From the NCBI GenBank assembly GCA_031772625.1, contig CM062820.1, positions 318,206,545 to 318,270,544 on the forward strand: a stretch of 64,000 nt of DNA, given 5' to 3'. Position 1 is the stretch's first letter. Each line of letters begins with the position of its first letter. Below, in pieces: positions 10,113-21,840 of the stretch. The translations under genes and the position numbers were made by a program. This DNA is from Pinus tabuliformis. Lineage: Eukaryota > Streptophyta > Pinopsida > Pinales > Pinaceae. The notes under the pieces were generated by a model. The model had not been told where the DNA came from. It did not search any database and was given only the letters and a program-made list of their open reading frames with translations.

Positions 10113-11770
10113 CTAGAATAGATAAGCATGATGATGCTCATGATAGCGAATGATAGCATGAGCAGCTCGAGGTAGAAAATGTATGAGGGGCCCTGGAACC
10201 CCAAATACATGTCTCTGATATGCATGAGGAATGTCATCTGTCCCTGTCTCTGGGATGTTTGAAGTCAACCTCTCAAGGTTGTGTTCCATCTCTGTCAAGA
10301 TATCCTCTGTCTCTAGGTTAGCTATCGTAGCCACTATAGGCTTCTCGCCTCATCTATCAAATTGTCTTAGCCTTGCTGGTTGGGTTGGGCCCACATTTGC
10401 ACATGCATTTCAGATAATTAGCCTTTGAAGACAAAAAACACATAAAAATTATAAAATTTGGAAATATGTCAAAATGCAAAATTCTCACCTAGATCACCCC
10501 ACTGAGTTCTGACTAGAAGTGGGATATCAAGATCACCTTTGTAATCCATCCCAACATACGAAAAGTCCTCAATAGGAACAATTTGATGGCCTAACTGTAA
10601 AAAAATATGTAGTATACCTCACTACAGGTTCATCACCTCCATGGCATGCCATCAGTGCAACCCACCTCATCATGCGTGGATCCCTGGGACCCCCCTCATC
10701 TACTAGAATCTGTTGTGGCCGAAGAATAGGAATCCTCTCTAGGGAAAAAGAAACAAGAATGACACTATAACCGAAATTCTTCAGTTTTCGATTTTTGCAT
10801 CTAGTCAATTGGCTCTTCATGTTCACCATCACTACCTTGCACTAGTTGTACACCATGGATTCCCAACATTCCACGGCCATATGCATTTGTGCCCATGTGG
10901 ATAAATGAAGGGCAACACTGCCACACATTTTTGCAAATAGTGAAAGTAATGGTCCTCAAGGCAATAGCTTGATGGTCTGGATATCAATTATCCCATTTGT
11001 GGGTGGTGCACCCCTACAAAAGTGCCATAGATACCCATCAGTATTATCTTGTACCACCCTCTATCCGAATAGTGAAATATCCCGATGAGACAACCCATTC
11101 AAGAAATAGATGTCATTAGCGTTAATGGTAATGCGAAGATCGGCGATCACAAAACATTGTTCCTGGACATTCCAGGTTCTTACCATCCATGTCATTAGAT
11201 CTACCAGATATTTCATCCCAGGAATGAGCCAGTATTTCAGGAGGCCACAAGTCTTGAGCGCCTACATTGTGTCCAGATTTTCCAAAGCATCATTGGCTTC
11301 ATGCTCTCTTTCCCTCCACTCCATTTTGAGCAATCAAATGACCTGAAATGACCATTTTAAAAGGATTAGAATCATTTTAGAAACTCATATCATGTTTTTT
11401 TTGCCCTAAAACTTGTTTAAAAATAAACCCCCAGCGCCTGCGTGGTCGCCGTTTTACGGACAGGGCACAGGTGCATGGATTTCTATAGTAAAATTCTGCG
11501 AAGGCTGTGATTTTCCGTATGGAAAATTTTATCGGCTTGCGCGGGCCCGACTGAAAAGAAACAACGCAGGGTCGAGGATGTATTTTTTAACATAGTTTTT
11601 TCCCAAAAAAATAAATGAAAGCTTAAAATGAAATTTTAAACGGATGAAAATCTAAGTTAAGGAGAGATCTTCTACCTAGAAGAAGCAGTGCACGATTTCA
11701 TCCACTGGATAGCTCAGAATTAGTCGTAGAAGTATAGCGGTAAAAACTCCTCTCTCTACTCTCAAAGGGT
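10113..11770 (-). pseudogene. Family A full unit: opposite-strand gene with two introns (PMD-like)
   Basis: Convergent with pol, ending 187 bases from aRNH. Predicted exons on the minus strand: 11770-11676 (outer end approximate), 11342-10489, 10396-10113. Introns: 333 bases (TCTAG/GTAGA to TTTCAG/GT) and 92 bases (GATCTAG/GTGAG to GTGCAA/AT; the final AG has become AA). It aligns with 24600-26193 over all exons: MEWREREHEAND, LLKYWLIPGM, NANDIYFLNGLSHRD, NMKSQLTRCKNRKLKNFGYS, PRDPRMMRW, NIPETGTDDIPHAYQRH. The SHR-containing segment resembles the repeats of plant mobile domain proteins, a family often carried by transposons; that assignment is tentative. Stops and a frameshift near 10600 break it. 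Confidence 0.7.
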
Positions 11771-13596
11771 AAAAATGCAAATGGTGAAAATAATTTACCT
11801 TTCCCACTTTTATAAGTTTTTGGAGCTAAAAAATATTATTTTTTATGTTTAAAACCTTTTAAGAGGGAAAATGACATTTTTTTAGTAGTTATGACGAGTT
11901 ATTAAGTTTAAATGTGCAGGATAGGTTATGAAGCGAGGATGAATCCTTTTGACTATTTAGCAGACTTTTATCACTTTTCACGCTCTTAAAAATATTACAA
12001 AAAGAGAAAATCATGGAGTCATATTTTAAGCCCTTTTCAGACTCTTTCAAAATGAAAAGATTCCCGAGTACTAACTTACTTGAACTCGTAAAAGTAAATG
12101 AACAATCGTCCACTCAGTATAAGTTTACCCCTTTTATGGACTGAGCTAGGACTATTTACGAAAAAGTTATACGTTGACCGAACATGGTCAATAGAGTTTT
12201 CTTCTGTATTATTTTATCCTTTTTTGGACCCAAGGGACTAAAACTGCCAAAAAAGAACCTGATGGAGTTTACTTATGTTTTTCTTCTGACTCTCTAAAAT
12301 TGAAAAATGACGAGCTTTAATTTCTTTGGGCTCGTTAAAATTTTACGGTAAAAGAACTGAATGAGTTTCCTTTTTGTGTCTTTTTCAAACTCTTCAAAGA
12401 AAACGACATCAAGTTACTCCTTTACTGGACTCGTAAACTAAACAGTATAGGGCCCGTTAAACATGATGGGACTGAACCAATCCTTCTTAGGGTTCGTTAA
12501 AAATACATCGATGGACTCATCCGAAGGATGAGCTTACATTCCAAGCATATGTTATCCTCCTCAAGCATATAAAAAATAAAGAGGTACTTGCCAGTGATAG
12601 TAGGGGAAAATTGGGAAAATGTCTCCATTTTACATTTTCATTTTTTAAAAAGGTAGCAAGTCGTTCTTGAACACAGCACTTCGTCACACACGTGTCCGGG
12701 TTGGGAAATCCATTTGTCTTACAATTAATCGAGCTTCATTTTAAATTTTTCATGGTTTTTGGTATTATTGTTAAGTCAAATGATGCCAAGTCATTGTCGT
12801 GCCATTATGTGTTCAAGAGAAGTTCAACCTCAGTTCAAAACCCCTTTGAAAATTATACGCATTCAATCGCATCAACCATCCTTGAGTCAGTCCTTGCAAA
12901 CTATTTTTAAAACTTGACAATATGTTTCGTGTAATAAGATTTCCTACAATGGGTCGCTTCCTATCAACTTCAGCTCATTATCTAGGAAGTTGATCTAGAA
13001 ACCTTCAGTACCTTGAAGACTACATGCCTTAATGGAAGGTTTCTCACTTTTGACGACGGGTTCTCATCCTTGGCCTTCGATCAAATGATTCTGAGTGTTC
13101 AACTTCATATCACCTATTCAGACTTCATAGATTGTATTGGAAGTACCTTGAGAACCATTGTCATTATTGGTGGTATCTCTCGCGCTTGTTAATGGTTCAC
13201 ATCATTGACCAGTGATCAAGTGGTTTCTTCCATGTTCAAATTCGAAACATTCACTCGCATGGTTAGATGCGTACTATGAATTGAGAGATAAAGATCAAGA
13301 CCCTGGATCTAGTTTCATCAATCCAAGTTGCGAGGACATTTTATATTCATGACTATGTAGATAGATGGCTGCCTCCACGCTGTGTCTACCATATATATGA
13401 TTTTTTTTCTATGCTTGTTCATTGAGTTCAATTTTCTCTGAGTATGGGAATGCCTACCTTAAAGATGATTTTTGATATATATTTGCATTGTAATTATTGA
13501 ATGTTCCTTGCAGGTTTCCGACCATTACCTCTGATCTAATCCTTGGAATGATAAAGCACTTCAATCTTTTAAACTTATTTGACAAACATTTCACTT
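11771..13596 (+). other. Family A full unit: 3' untranslated region
   Basis: No convincing gene on either strand. The part from 11990 matches 2286-3830 and reversed 23217-24400. It holds recurring CTCGTTAAA-like motifs (for example near 12081, 12328, 12427, 12449 and 12489). The part nearest 11771 is probably the promoter side of the opposite-strand gene. Confidence 0.7.
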
Positions 13597-13608
13597 TAGG
13601 GGGAAATC
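13597..13608 (+). promoter_or_regulatory. Polypurine tract of family A full unit
   Basis: TTAGGGGGAAATC directly before the LTR start TGTTACATG; equivalent to 3831-3841. Confidence 0.65.
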
Positions 13609-14654
13609 TGTTACATGTCAATTTGTCGCCATGACACTTGATCATTTTATGGGTCCTTTTACTATCCGTGAACATGTTTGAACCAGCTCCCTCAAAAGTC
13701 AAACAACCCAAAATATCTTGAAGTAGATGAGAAATTTGGGGAAAATAGTTGTAATACCTTGTTAAGTTTCACCCGCACTGATTTTTCTAGGGTTTCTTGC
13801 ACATTCACTAAAATTAACTTTGAGAAAAAAACAAATTTGCACTCTGTCTTCCACTATAAACCTGTGCAAGTGAATTTTAGAAAGTAAAAATAAAAATTAC
13901 ATTCTAGAAACATAGTTGGTCGAATATTTCCCAACTAAAAGCTTCGAGGTGATGACTAATCAAACTATAACCCTCAGATGGTGCATCTTAATCCATTTTA
14001 TCATGGTAACTTAATCCGTCAATTAAGGAGTCTTGTCCTCCTCTTTTGGATTTGAAACTTCTTCCTTTTATCCTATAAAATGACTAGAGGGTAGAGGGAT
14101 TGAAGAGGTCAGAACTCAGAGAAGACAAACTTATTCTATTAGTTTGAGATTGGAAAGCTTGTTATATAAGGAGGAGATCGAAGGCATTTGGGAGGGACCT
14201 CATGGCATAAAGGTGAAGGTTGTAAGGCTCCTCTTAATCTTCGATTAATATAAATGAACACTTTCTCCCATTGAGTTGTCTTATTGGAATAATGAATGGT
14301 TTACAATTTTTTATAATGTTTATTAAGGAAAATTCAATTCCTAATCTCCTTGATCATTAGGTTAAGTTGTTTGGATTATTATATCGCATGTGATTTTGAT
14401 CCTTTTATGGTTGATGTTTGCAGGTCTTATCAAGCATTGAAGAGTTGCATCGAATCACAACAAGGGATCTTCATCGAGCATTTTGTGAAATAGGTAAGAG
14501 GCTCATCCATTAACTTTAATTATTATAATTCAAACAAATTCAACTTAGGGAAAGGGCAATTCAATTGTGTTAATTGTTTCTAGTTTCCGTCAAGGATCTA
14601 GCGAGATCATTCTTGTCTGCAAGAGGGATTTGTTCAGTGTAAAAATTTACAACA
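13609..14654 (+). repeat. Family A 3' LTR (LTR A2)
   Basis: Starts TGTTACATG and ends TTTACAACA, 1046 bp. Homologous to LTR A1 at 3842-4891, with TATAAAA at 14074-14080 and GGTTGTAAGGCTCC near 14218. Its right edge abuts the copia gag, so family A appears to have gone into, or recombined with, a copia element. Confidence 0.75.
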
Positions 14655-15160
14655 ATAAACACATTGAATAGGTGAAAAATCAGCAATATCAAAGTGAGGG
14701 CACAACTTAGTAGCAACTAAGAAAGTTTCATAATGAGACAAAAAATAATCAAAAGCCCTGTGTTCCTCAAAGACAAAGTCATAAAATGCCTAGGAGATCA
14801 TACTCACAATGGAAAGCTATTCCTAGGTAAAAAAAGAAAATTCTATGGGTATTGTTATTTTTGCAAAAAAATTCATCACAAGGTTGTGAACTGCAGAAGA
14901 AGAAATCAAATAAGAAATCAAACAAGAAATGAAATAAGTGATATTATCAGTTAAATAGAAATAACAAATTTGTAAATTCACATAGAAATAATTTCAAGGA
15001 CATCAATCCATTTTTTCCCTTATTCAATGTTATTGAATGTCTTAACGATCATAACTTTGGTCATAAATTAACTATGTATAGAGTCATAAACTTCATGTCA
15101 ACATCTCAGGATAAGACAATGAAAGAAGAACCCAAGTTTTGGAAGAAGAAAAAAGAATAA
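14655..15160 (+). pseudogene. gag: Ty1/copia gag C-terminal part with zinc knuckle
   Basis: The open frame 14733-14954 contains GYCYFCKKIHHKVVNC, a complete CX2CX4HX4C knuckle flanked by basic residues, typical of copia gag just upstream of protease. The rest of gag and the 5' LTR are missing at the junction with LTR A2. Stops are frequent. Product would package copia RNA. Confidence 0.7.
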
Positions 15161-15615
15161 AAGACAGACAAATGTGGCCTTATTTTATATTCTCAAAATT
15201 AAAACAACCACTGGTATGTGGATAGTGGATGCTCCAGGCATATGATTGATGATAAAAAAGTAATTTCTTGTCACTCAATGAAAATAAATTAGGAAATGTC
15301 ACTTTTCGTAATGATGCTCTATGTAAGATTATGCGGAAAGGCACAATAATTCTAGACAATTGAAAAGGTAAAGCTCAAGATGTTCCTTTTGTAGATAAAC
15401 TTAAGCACAACTTGCTTAGTGTAATCCAAACGTGTGACAAAGGGTATGATGTCACTTTTCATTCTCAATGTTGTGAATTAAAGTTAACGAACACAAGCAA
15501 AATAGTAGAAAAGGTTATAAGAACCTCAAATAATGTTTATATTCTCAAAGAAGAAAGTGAGGAGTGCCATTTTAGGAAACTTTATAAAATCTATCTATGG
15601 CACAAAAGGCAGGGG
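15161..15615 (+). pseudogene. pol: Ty1/copia protease and GAG-pre-integrase domain, 5' part
   Basis: Protease active site in NHWYVDSGCSRHMIDDKK (D-S-G). It is followed by LKHNLLSVIQTCDKGYDVTF and, in the pre-integrase domain, KLYKIYLWHKRQG. The normal continuation (a GDLNFN-type zinc region) is found only after 20756, so the domain is split exactly here by a 5.1-kb insertion. Confidence 0.85.
15611..15615 (+). repeat. Target-site duplication AGGGG, left copy
   Basis: AGGGG at 15611-15615 and again at 20752-20756. Deleting 15616-20756 restores the reading frame and the expected order HKRQG then DLNFN of copia. Confidence 0.75.
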
Positions 15616-16446
15616 TGTTAGGGTCCTATAATCTATAGGATAAATTGATGATTATCTGTTGATTTTTTATGTTATGAGATGTTGTAAATAATACTTCATT
15701 TTGCAAATTATTTCCAATTAAAAAATATAAAAAAGAAAAAAGAAAAAGAAAAGAAAAGATAAATGAAAAGGGGATATAAAAAAATTGATATATGTATGAA
15801 AAAATAAAAGAAAAAATTGATAAATATTCAAAAAAAATGATGAAAAAACCCTTAGAAAATAAAAATATGTGTTGCTAGTTTAAATTTCACATTAGTTGTT
15901 TAATAATTGAGTTTGATTAGTTTAATCGCACAGTGTGATTATGATTAATTAAGTGTTAATAAAGTTAATTTTCATACGACACTTTTGTCGCTATGTAATA
16001 ATGCTTGAGCTATAATTAATGGTCATGATCTAACCTGCTTAGATCAAGGATAGACGATCACTTCAGACACCCCCACCACCCCCACCTAAACTACTTACCG
16101 CTTACCCCCCCTCCGAAATCTGCCTTTCCCCTCCTCCCGCCTAAAAAATAATTGTTGACTCTGTTCCTTCCGCTACACTCCTATCCCACCAAATGGCACA
16201 TTCCTTCCCTCTCCACTCCAACCACCTCCTGGTACATGGCACTTCCCCTTCCCATTCTGCTCCCACTCCTATTGCATCCCTACCTTTCATGTAACCATTA
16301 AACTATCTGTTTCGCCACATAACCGTTCCTACAGTAATGAACCCGCTCCATTAAATGGACAATTGTCAACGGTACAGTGGTCTTGCGAATAAAACGAACC
16401 AGAACCCCATTCAGTTAATATTTCCTCTGCACTCTAGCAACAGCGA

Positions 16447-17900
16447 ATGCCTTCTACTCGTGTAACCGTATCAAGCCGAATACTATTCTTTCAACCACTC
16501 CTAGGTAAGTACTGTTGTTCCCATCTCATTTCCTTAAAAAATTATTCTAAAGGTAAATCAAAAGCCACATGGGAAAACCCCATGCTTCCCCTTCTAATTG
16601 ACTTAGACCATCAACCTTTAGTGGACGAACACTATAATATTTTTGAAACCAGTTGTGAATTCGACCACTACGAACTCAACAACTGGTTAAACAAAAATTT
16701 CCTTGATCTCAGTGACGAATTGAGTTTGTGGGACTCCTTCCTGCCTCAATTCATTTTTCCCCAAACCCATCGTTTTCCAGAATTTGTTGCATGGTTCCAT
16801 TTCAGGTACATACCCAGTCAAAGGGAAATTGTGGCCCAAAACAATGATATCCTCTTCATAATTACCCCGAACTCCATATGCCAAATTCTTCAGATAAAAA
16901 ATTCAGCCTCTTTGAAACCTTTTTTTAGTATATTCCCTCATGGAACTCTACAAAAACCTAACTTTCCCTCATAGAACCAAAACTTTTGAGACATTTCTAA
17001 CTGAGGATGTCCAATTGCAGAAGAAAAACCCTCCTTATCCATCCTCGATGTTTCTTGAAATCAAAAATAAAATTATCTCTATAGTTTCTTGTTTACTAGG
17101 CTATCAAACAATTCAATGGGTTGATGAAGCCATCATAGATTTTATATCAGTGTTTTCAACATAAGAGAAACCTTTACTCATTTTTAATTACAGTTATTTC
17201 TTAGCAGAGGTCATCCATGAACAGTTCCTTAAGTTTTCTACATAAGGAGTCTACAAACATTATTCAATTTTAGCGTACTTGTTCCCATTCCATCAGGTAG
17301 ACATATTTCAATTTCAATTACAAAGATGGATGAATAGGGAAATGCACAATATGTGATTCATTCGACTTCCTTGATAAGGAAGCATACCAATGAATTCACC
17401 TTCAGTGATTATGTATACCAATTTTTGTGTACAATTTCCTGCCTACTTAACAGTGATGCTGAACCTAGAATTGGACCTGAGATAAAGAGAATTTTACATC
17501 TCAGTGATCAAACCAAGATAGGTGACTAGTACTTGTATCAAAATTACACTGAGATCAAAGTGTATGGGTGTGAATTTCCTCCCTATAAATTGCCTAAATT
17601 TGTTCCCATAAGAATATTTGCATTAGAGTATATTACGAAAATGATCAATATAGATGATCTACACTTTGTAACAGCCAAGAGGAAATCTCAGTTCAAAATA
17701 AAAGCATAGGTTGGGCCTTTCATTTGCAATACCAAGATAGTAGCAAAAGAAGCAGATCTTCTACTCAAACAGATGAATTTTAAACTCAGTTTCACTTGGT
17801 CATATGATCCTTGGGAATAATATCAAAGTTGAGAGTAGAGCATAAAACTACACTACACTCATACTCCCAAACCTGAGATTGAACAATATATGAATCAGGA
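16447..17900 (+). pseudogene. Insertion gene, N-terminal globular half
   Basis: First part of a long gene I cannot name. Conserved-looking blocks: LWDSFLPQFIFPQTHRFPEF, AWFHFRYIPSQREI, NDILFIITPNSICQILQI, and after a frameshift near 16940, LTFPHRTKTFETFL and FNYSYFLAEVIHEQFLKF. The block ending QILQI resembles the segment of plant mobile domain proteins that precedes the LGL motif, so a transposon-associated PMD-like protein is a possibility, not a firm call. Many stops are TAG or TAA and the frame decays after 17300. The chosen start is the first ATG of the open frame after the C-rich leader. Confidence 0.5.
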
Positions 17901-19980
17901 TTAATGGCAGGAAAACACATTGCAGGTGGCAGAAGAACATGTACTCTCTACAATGACATCACAGACACCAGTGCCCTAGGAAAAGCAAGATAAAATGCCA
18001 AGGGAGAATGTTTCCCCTTCAATCACAAAAATTCAGGGGAAATAATTTCAAATATATAAGAAGAGGCAGAAAATCTATCAAACATAAGAGTTTTCAAAAG
18101 AAGAAAATGTACAATCTACAATAGTTTTGACATGCCCTTATACTTCTACTTTCCCTCGCATTGAAGACATTTTCATAGGATCACCATCATCTTCAGCTTC
18201 TTAGGAACCTCTGGAAACATCTCAATCAGGAGAATTGGTTCATGATCAAGATGAACCAAGTATATTTTCTAGGTATAAGGAGATAAATAAGAAAAATGAA
18301 CTCCTGAAAGCAACCACCTATTCTCAGTTTTGGAAGCAAACAACTTCATCTCAGCACAAACTTCTCTCTGCTTTTGACACTAAGGAAGGGAAAATGCAGA
18401 TAGCTTTCTTAGAAGCTCAGGTTCCTTTTCCTAAAACTGCAGATGAATACAAGAAGTCCATTTTTTCTTTCAACATTGATCAAATCCATCCTATTGATCA
18501 GATGGATTTGCACAATCAAATAGGTGAAATGTTGTATTCTACCCTGACAAACTCAACAATGGAAACATCTAGACTTTGGGCATCAGTCAACAATATTCAG
18601 TCTCAATTGAAATTAGAGAAAACATATTCTTTAGCTAAAGACACTAAGATGAATTCTTTAGAGGATTTAGTGATTAGACTGGGATATCCTCCCAGTAATG
18701 TAAGAGTTGTAGAAGAGATCACTAAAAGAAAAAATGCTAACATTACAGCCCTGAAGAAGTTGCTCAAACTTCCACCTGCTAAAGATCCATAAATGAAGGA
18801 AGTTGGTCTACTAGAGAAGGAGAAAGAATATATGTTTAAAATTATCATTGAACATAATGGATAGATTAAACAAATGGATACTAAAATTGAGAAGCTGCTA
18901 AAAGAGAAAGAACAATCAACTAACTTAGCAGTCATTTCTCTCACAGTTATTCCAGTTTCAGGTACATCAACGACAATGGCTATTACTTCAACAACTACTA
19001 TAGTAGAGATATAGTCTATAGATACATCATAATAATTAATCAAAGCTATGGAAGACTTGTCTATTAGAGGCAAAGAGATTGAAAAGCTGAAAGCTTAGCT
19101 TAAAAACCTCCAAGAGCAGAAATAAAATATTGATAATGTGTATGTGTCAGAGCTTCAAAAGAGTCACAGATTAACTCAGAGAATTGAAATTTTATAAAAT
19201 GAATCTACCATGGCATAGGGAATTGCACAAGAAAAGGAGAACATTTGGATAGAGATTAATGAAGCTATGACTGAAATTTGGCCTTCCATTGAAATTATTT
19301 TTGAGCAGGAGGAATTGGTGTAGAGATCAAAAGAAGTCATAGAGTACATCAAGGAAAGTTTGGGTCATAAACCAGGCAAAGCTACTACCTTGATAAGAAT
19401 TCTGAACTCAAAGACAAAAGAGGATCTTGAAGAATATTAGATTGCATAAAGAATTGGGACAATTCTTGAGGTAAGAATGGTTCTTACAAAAAGGAATTTA
19501 ATGATACAGTTAGAGAATAAATGTCATAACTTGGAGTATAGAATTTAGAAATTCCATAAGAAGTTCAACATACTGCACCGAAAGGGACTTCCAGGTTTAA
19601 AAGGAATGGGAGATAAATTAGTTCAACTAGAGGATTATCAACAAAACTTATATTCCATAGCAAGAGATAAATCAATTTTTTCAATCATAAAGGGAACCAT
19701 TACAAGGAAAGCATTCATGGAATGTTTGAAGTTCAACTTACTTATCAAACATGACATAAAACATATGTTTGTAATTAAGCCTACTTTCTAGAAATATACT
19801 GAGGTGGATGAAACCTACAGAAAGTTAATCAAATTCTCCACCCTAGATGAAGATAGGCAGGATAAATTATGTCAAATTCTTGAGTAAAACATGCATTCAT
19901 CTTCAGCAACAAAGCATCAATTTATTTAGGCCATGTCATCACCAACAATCCTCAAAGTCAGTGCAAGAGAGATTCAATAG
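17901..19980 (+). pseudogene. Insertion gene, C-terminal coiled-coil half
   Basis: Same gene continuing, mainly in one frame with stops. The longest open piece, 18235-18792, reads as charged and helical (QFWKQTTSSQHKLLSAFD, NNIQSQLKLEKTYSLAKD). After it come heptad-like stretches rich in Glu, Lys, Leu and Ile (LLEKEKEYMFKIIIEHNG, IEKLLKEKEQ, QEKENIWIEINEAM) and a last block GLKGMGDKLVQLEDYQQNL. No catalytic motif. The layout (globular N-terminus, long coiled coil) parallels the extra ORF of element C at 49579-52351. Confidence 0.5.
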
Positions 19981-20751
19981 TTTTAGTTTTCCTATATTCC
20001 TGTACTATTTTTGTAAATAGTTTTTAGGATATTTTGTAGGAAAATATTGATATTTTAAATCAATATATTTTGATGAATTTGTATAAATACTTCATAATTT
20101 GAAGTACAAAGGGTTGGAACTCTTATGAAGAAAGCAAATCCTTGATGTAAAGTTGTACATGTAATGAAGTGATCATTTCCATTAATACAGAAAGTTTGTT
20201 CTAGGATTCATGTGTTAGGCAATTGGTGAAGTTTCCTCTCTTGTAAAATTGTTATTTTTCCAGTTTTCCATATGTTCTTTCTGTCTCTATTGTTTAAAGA
20301 AGATTAAGGGCTAAATTTGTTTGAATACACTCTGCTCTGGCTTATAAACAATATCTATGTTTTCACTCTGATATTAAATATAGAATTCATCCTAGTATGC
20401 TCTATGTTTAATTGAATCTAAATATTTTCATCCCATTCATTTCACAAATGCTCTAAAGATCCAAAAGCCTGCCTACCTTGCCCTGTTACATCTATTTTGA
20501 CATTATTGCATATGATCACCCTAAGACTTATGAATCCATTTACTAATGGATTGTCCTTGCTGTTTCAACCAAATCTTTGAAAAAACCAAACTCACAACTC
20601 ACAACTAGCCTAATATTTTAAATCAACAAATATAAATCATATAGATAGATCCCTCTTTGAAGTTGGAAGGCCTAGATCCAATCTTCCAAAATTGTTTTGT
20701 GGTTACCTCTGGGCTTCTCTCACAACCTTGGGAAATTACGAAGTGATAATA
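19981..20751 (+). other. 3' region of the insertion, no gene
   Basis: AT-rich, with an imperfect palindrome around ATTGATATTTTAAATCAATAT at 20044-20066 and a TATA-like box at 20083. No ORF of note. It could be a decayed LTR, but I found no partner at the 5' end. Confidence 0.4.
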
Positions 20752-21840
20752 AGGGGGACCTGAATTTCAATCATGTTTTAAAGCTCAACAAAAAGGAAAC
20801 AATAAGAGATTTGCCAAAAATTACCAATCCAAATAATGCAATTTGGAAGTCATGCCAAATGGGGACTCTGAGCTTGAGTGTTTTTCAAAACAAAAGAACG
20901 TTCATCCACCAACAGACCATTACAATTAGTTCATACTGGTTTATGTGGACCATTAAGAATAGAGGCTCCAAGTGGTGAGAGATACTTCATGTTGATTATT
21001 GATGATTACACTAGACTTGGGTTTCATTTCCAAGGGAAAAATAAGAAGCATTTGAAAAGTTCAAAATCTTCAAAGCTTTAGATGAGAATCAAACGAGTTG
21101 CAATATAAAGCTTGTAAGGTTAGACAAAGGTGGATAATTTAATTCAAATGATTTTGAGGGATTTTATGAAGAAAATGGCATAAAAATACAATCTACAATT
21201 GTAGACACCCGTCAACAAAATGAAATAGTTGAAAGGCGAAACAAATTAGTGCGACAAATGGAAATAGAAATGATGAATGAAATAAATCTACCATAAACAT
21301 ATTGGGTTGAAGTTATACATAGAACAATCCATATTTTTAACAAAGAAAATCTAAGGCCAAACAGTGACAAGACACCTTACAAATTGTGGCATGGAAAACC
21401 AACATCAATAAAACGCTTCAATTTTTTTGGAAATGAATGCTACATAAAATAAAATGATGGAAAACCGGGTAAGTTTGATGTTAGAGATGATGAAGGAATA
21501 TTCTTATGTTATTCAACAAAGAGCAAGGGCTATAGATGCCATAATAAAATGTTACACAAAATACTTGATTGTGTTGATGTAAAAGTTGATGAGGAATTAC
21601 CTTTCAAAAGCAAGCAAATAGGATTCATTAATACACCCAGTCAGAATGTTAGTGAACGGGAAGAAGAACCACTTGAAGGATCAGGAAAGGAGGAAGAAAA
21701 AGAGGTAGAATACACTCATTCAAAACCTCCCTCAAGGTATTTACAAAATAAGCATATCGAAAGTCAAATTCATGGTAATAAGGACGAATTTAAAATAAGA
21801 ATAAAACTAGTTCACTTCTAGTCAGGTAGAGATTGCCATT
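20752..21840 (+). pseudogene. pol: Ty1/copia integrase
   Basis: Continues the pre-integrase domain with GDLNFNHVLKLNKKETIRDL and KSCQMGT, then the core: LQLVHTGLCGPLRIEAPSGE, where LCGP sits in the position of the usual D-x-C/x-GP, and YFMLIIDDYTR (Asp). The third catalytic position falls near QNEIVERRNK around 21210-21245 (VERRN, Glu present). It ends with the acidic linker at 21549-21821. Frameshifts at about 20900 and 21080. Would integrate copia cDNA. Confidence 0.85.

Larger units (their letters stand above)
3842..14654 (+). mobile_element. Family A full unit, Ty3/gypsy Tat-like retrotransposon
   Basis: LTR - gag - PR - RT - RH - IN - intron - aRNH - (opposite-strand multi-exon gene) - 3' UTR - PPT - LTR, about 10.8 kb. 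From 4984 to 9384 all sense domains stay in one frame and are broken only by stop codons. Archaeal-type RNase H and an extra ORF near the 3' end point to the Tat group of plant Ty3/gypsy elements; in Ogre-like Tat elements aRNH usually lies between RH and IN, whereas here it follows IN. No target duplication can be tested, because the left LTR is shared with another unit. Confidence 0.8.
15616..20751 (+). mobile_element. 5.1-kb insertion inside the copia pol, class undetermined
   Basis: Begins TGTTAGGG and ends GATAATA, bounded by AGGGG duplications. I see no long terminal repeats at its two ends, no inverted repeats and no pol domain. It contains an AT-rich and polypurine stretch (15700-16020), a strikingly C-rich promoter-like stretch (16050-16440), a long decayed gene (16447-19980) and an AT-rich 3' region with a TATA-like TATAAATAC (20080-20092). 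A non-autonomous LTR element with decayed ends or a retroposed gene would both fit. The 5-bp duplication favours the former. Confidence 0.6.

Noticed and set aside
18603-19073. Minus-strand open frame of 156 codons with hydrophobic runs
   Set aside because: Opposite strand of the coiled-coil gene of the insertion; hydrophobicity is a by-product of Lys/Glu codons read backwards.
15616-20751. Helitron or DNA transposon
   Set aside because: No terminal inverted repeats, no CTRR end, and a 5-bp duplication at the borders.
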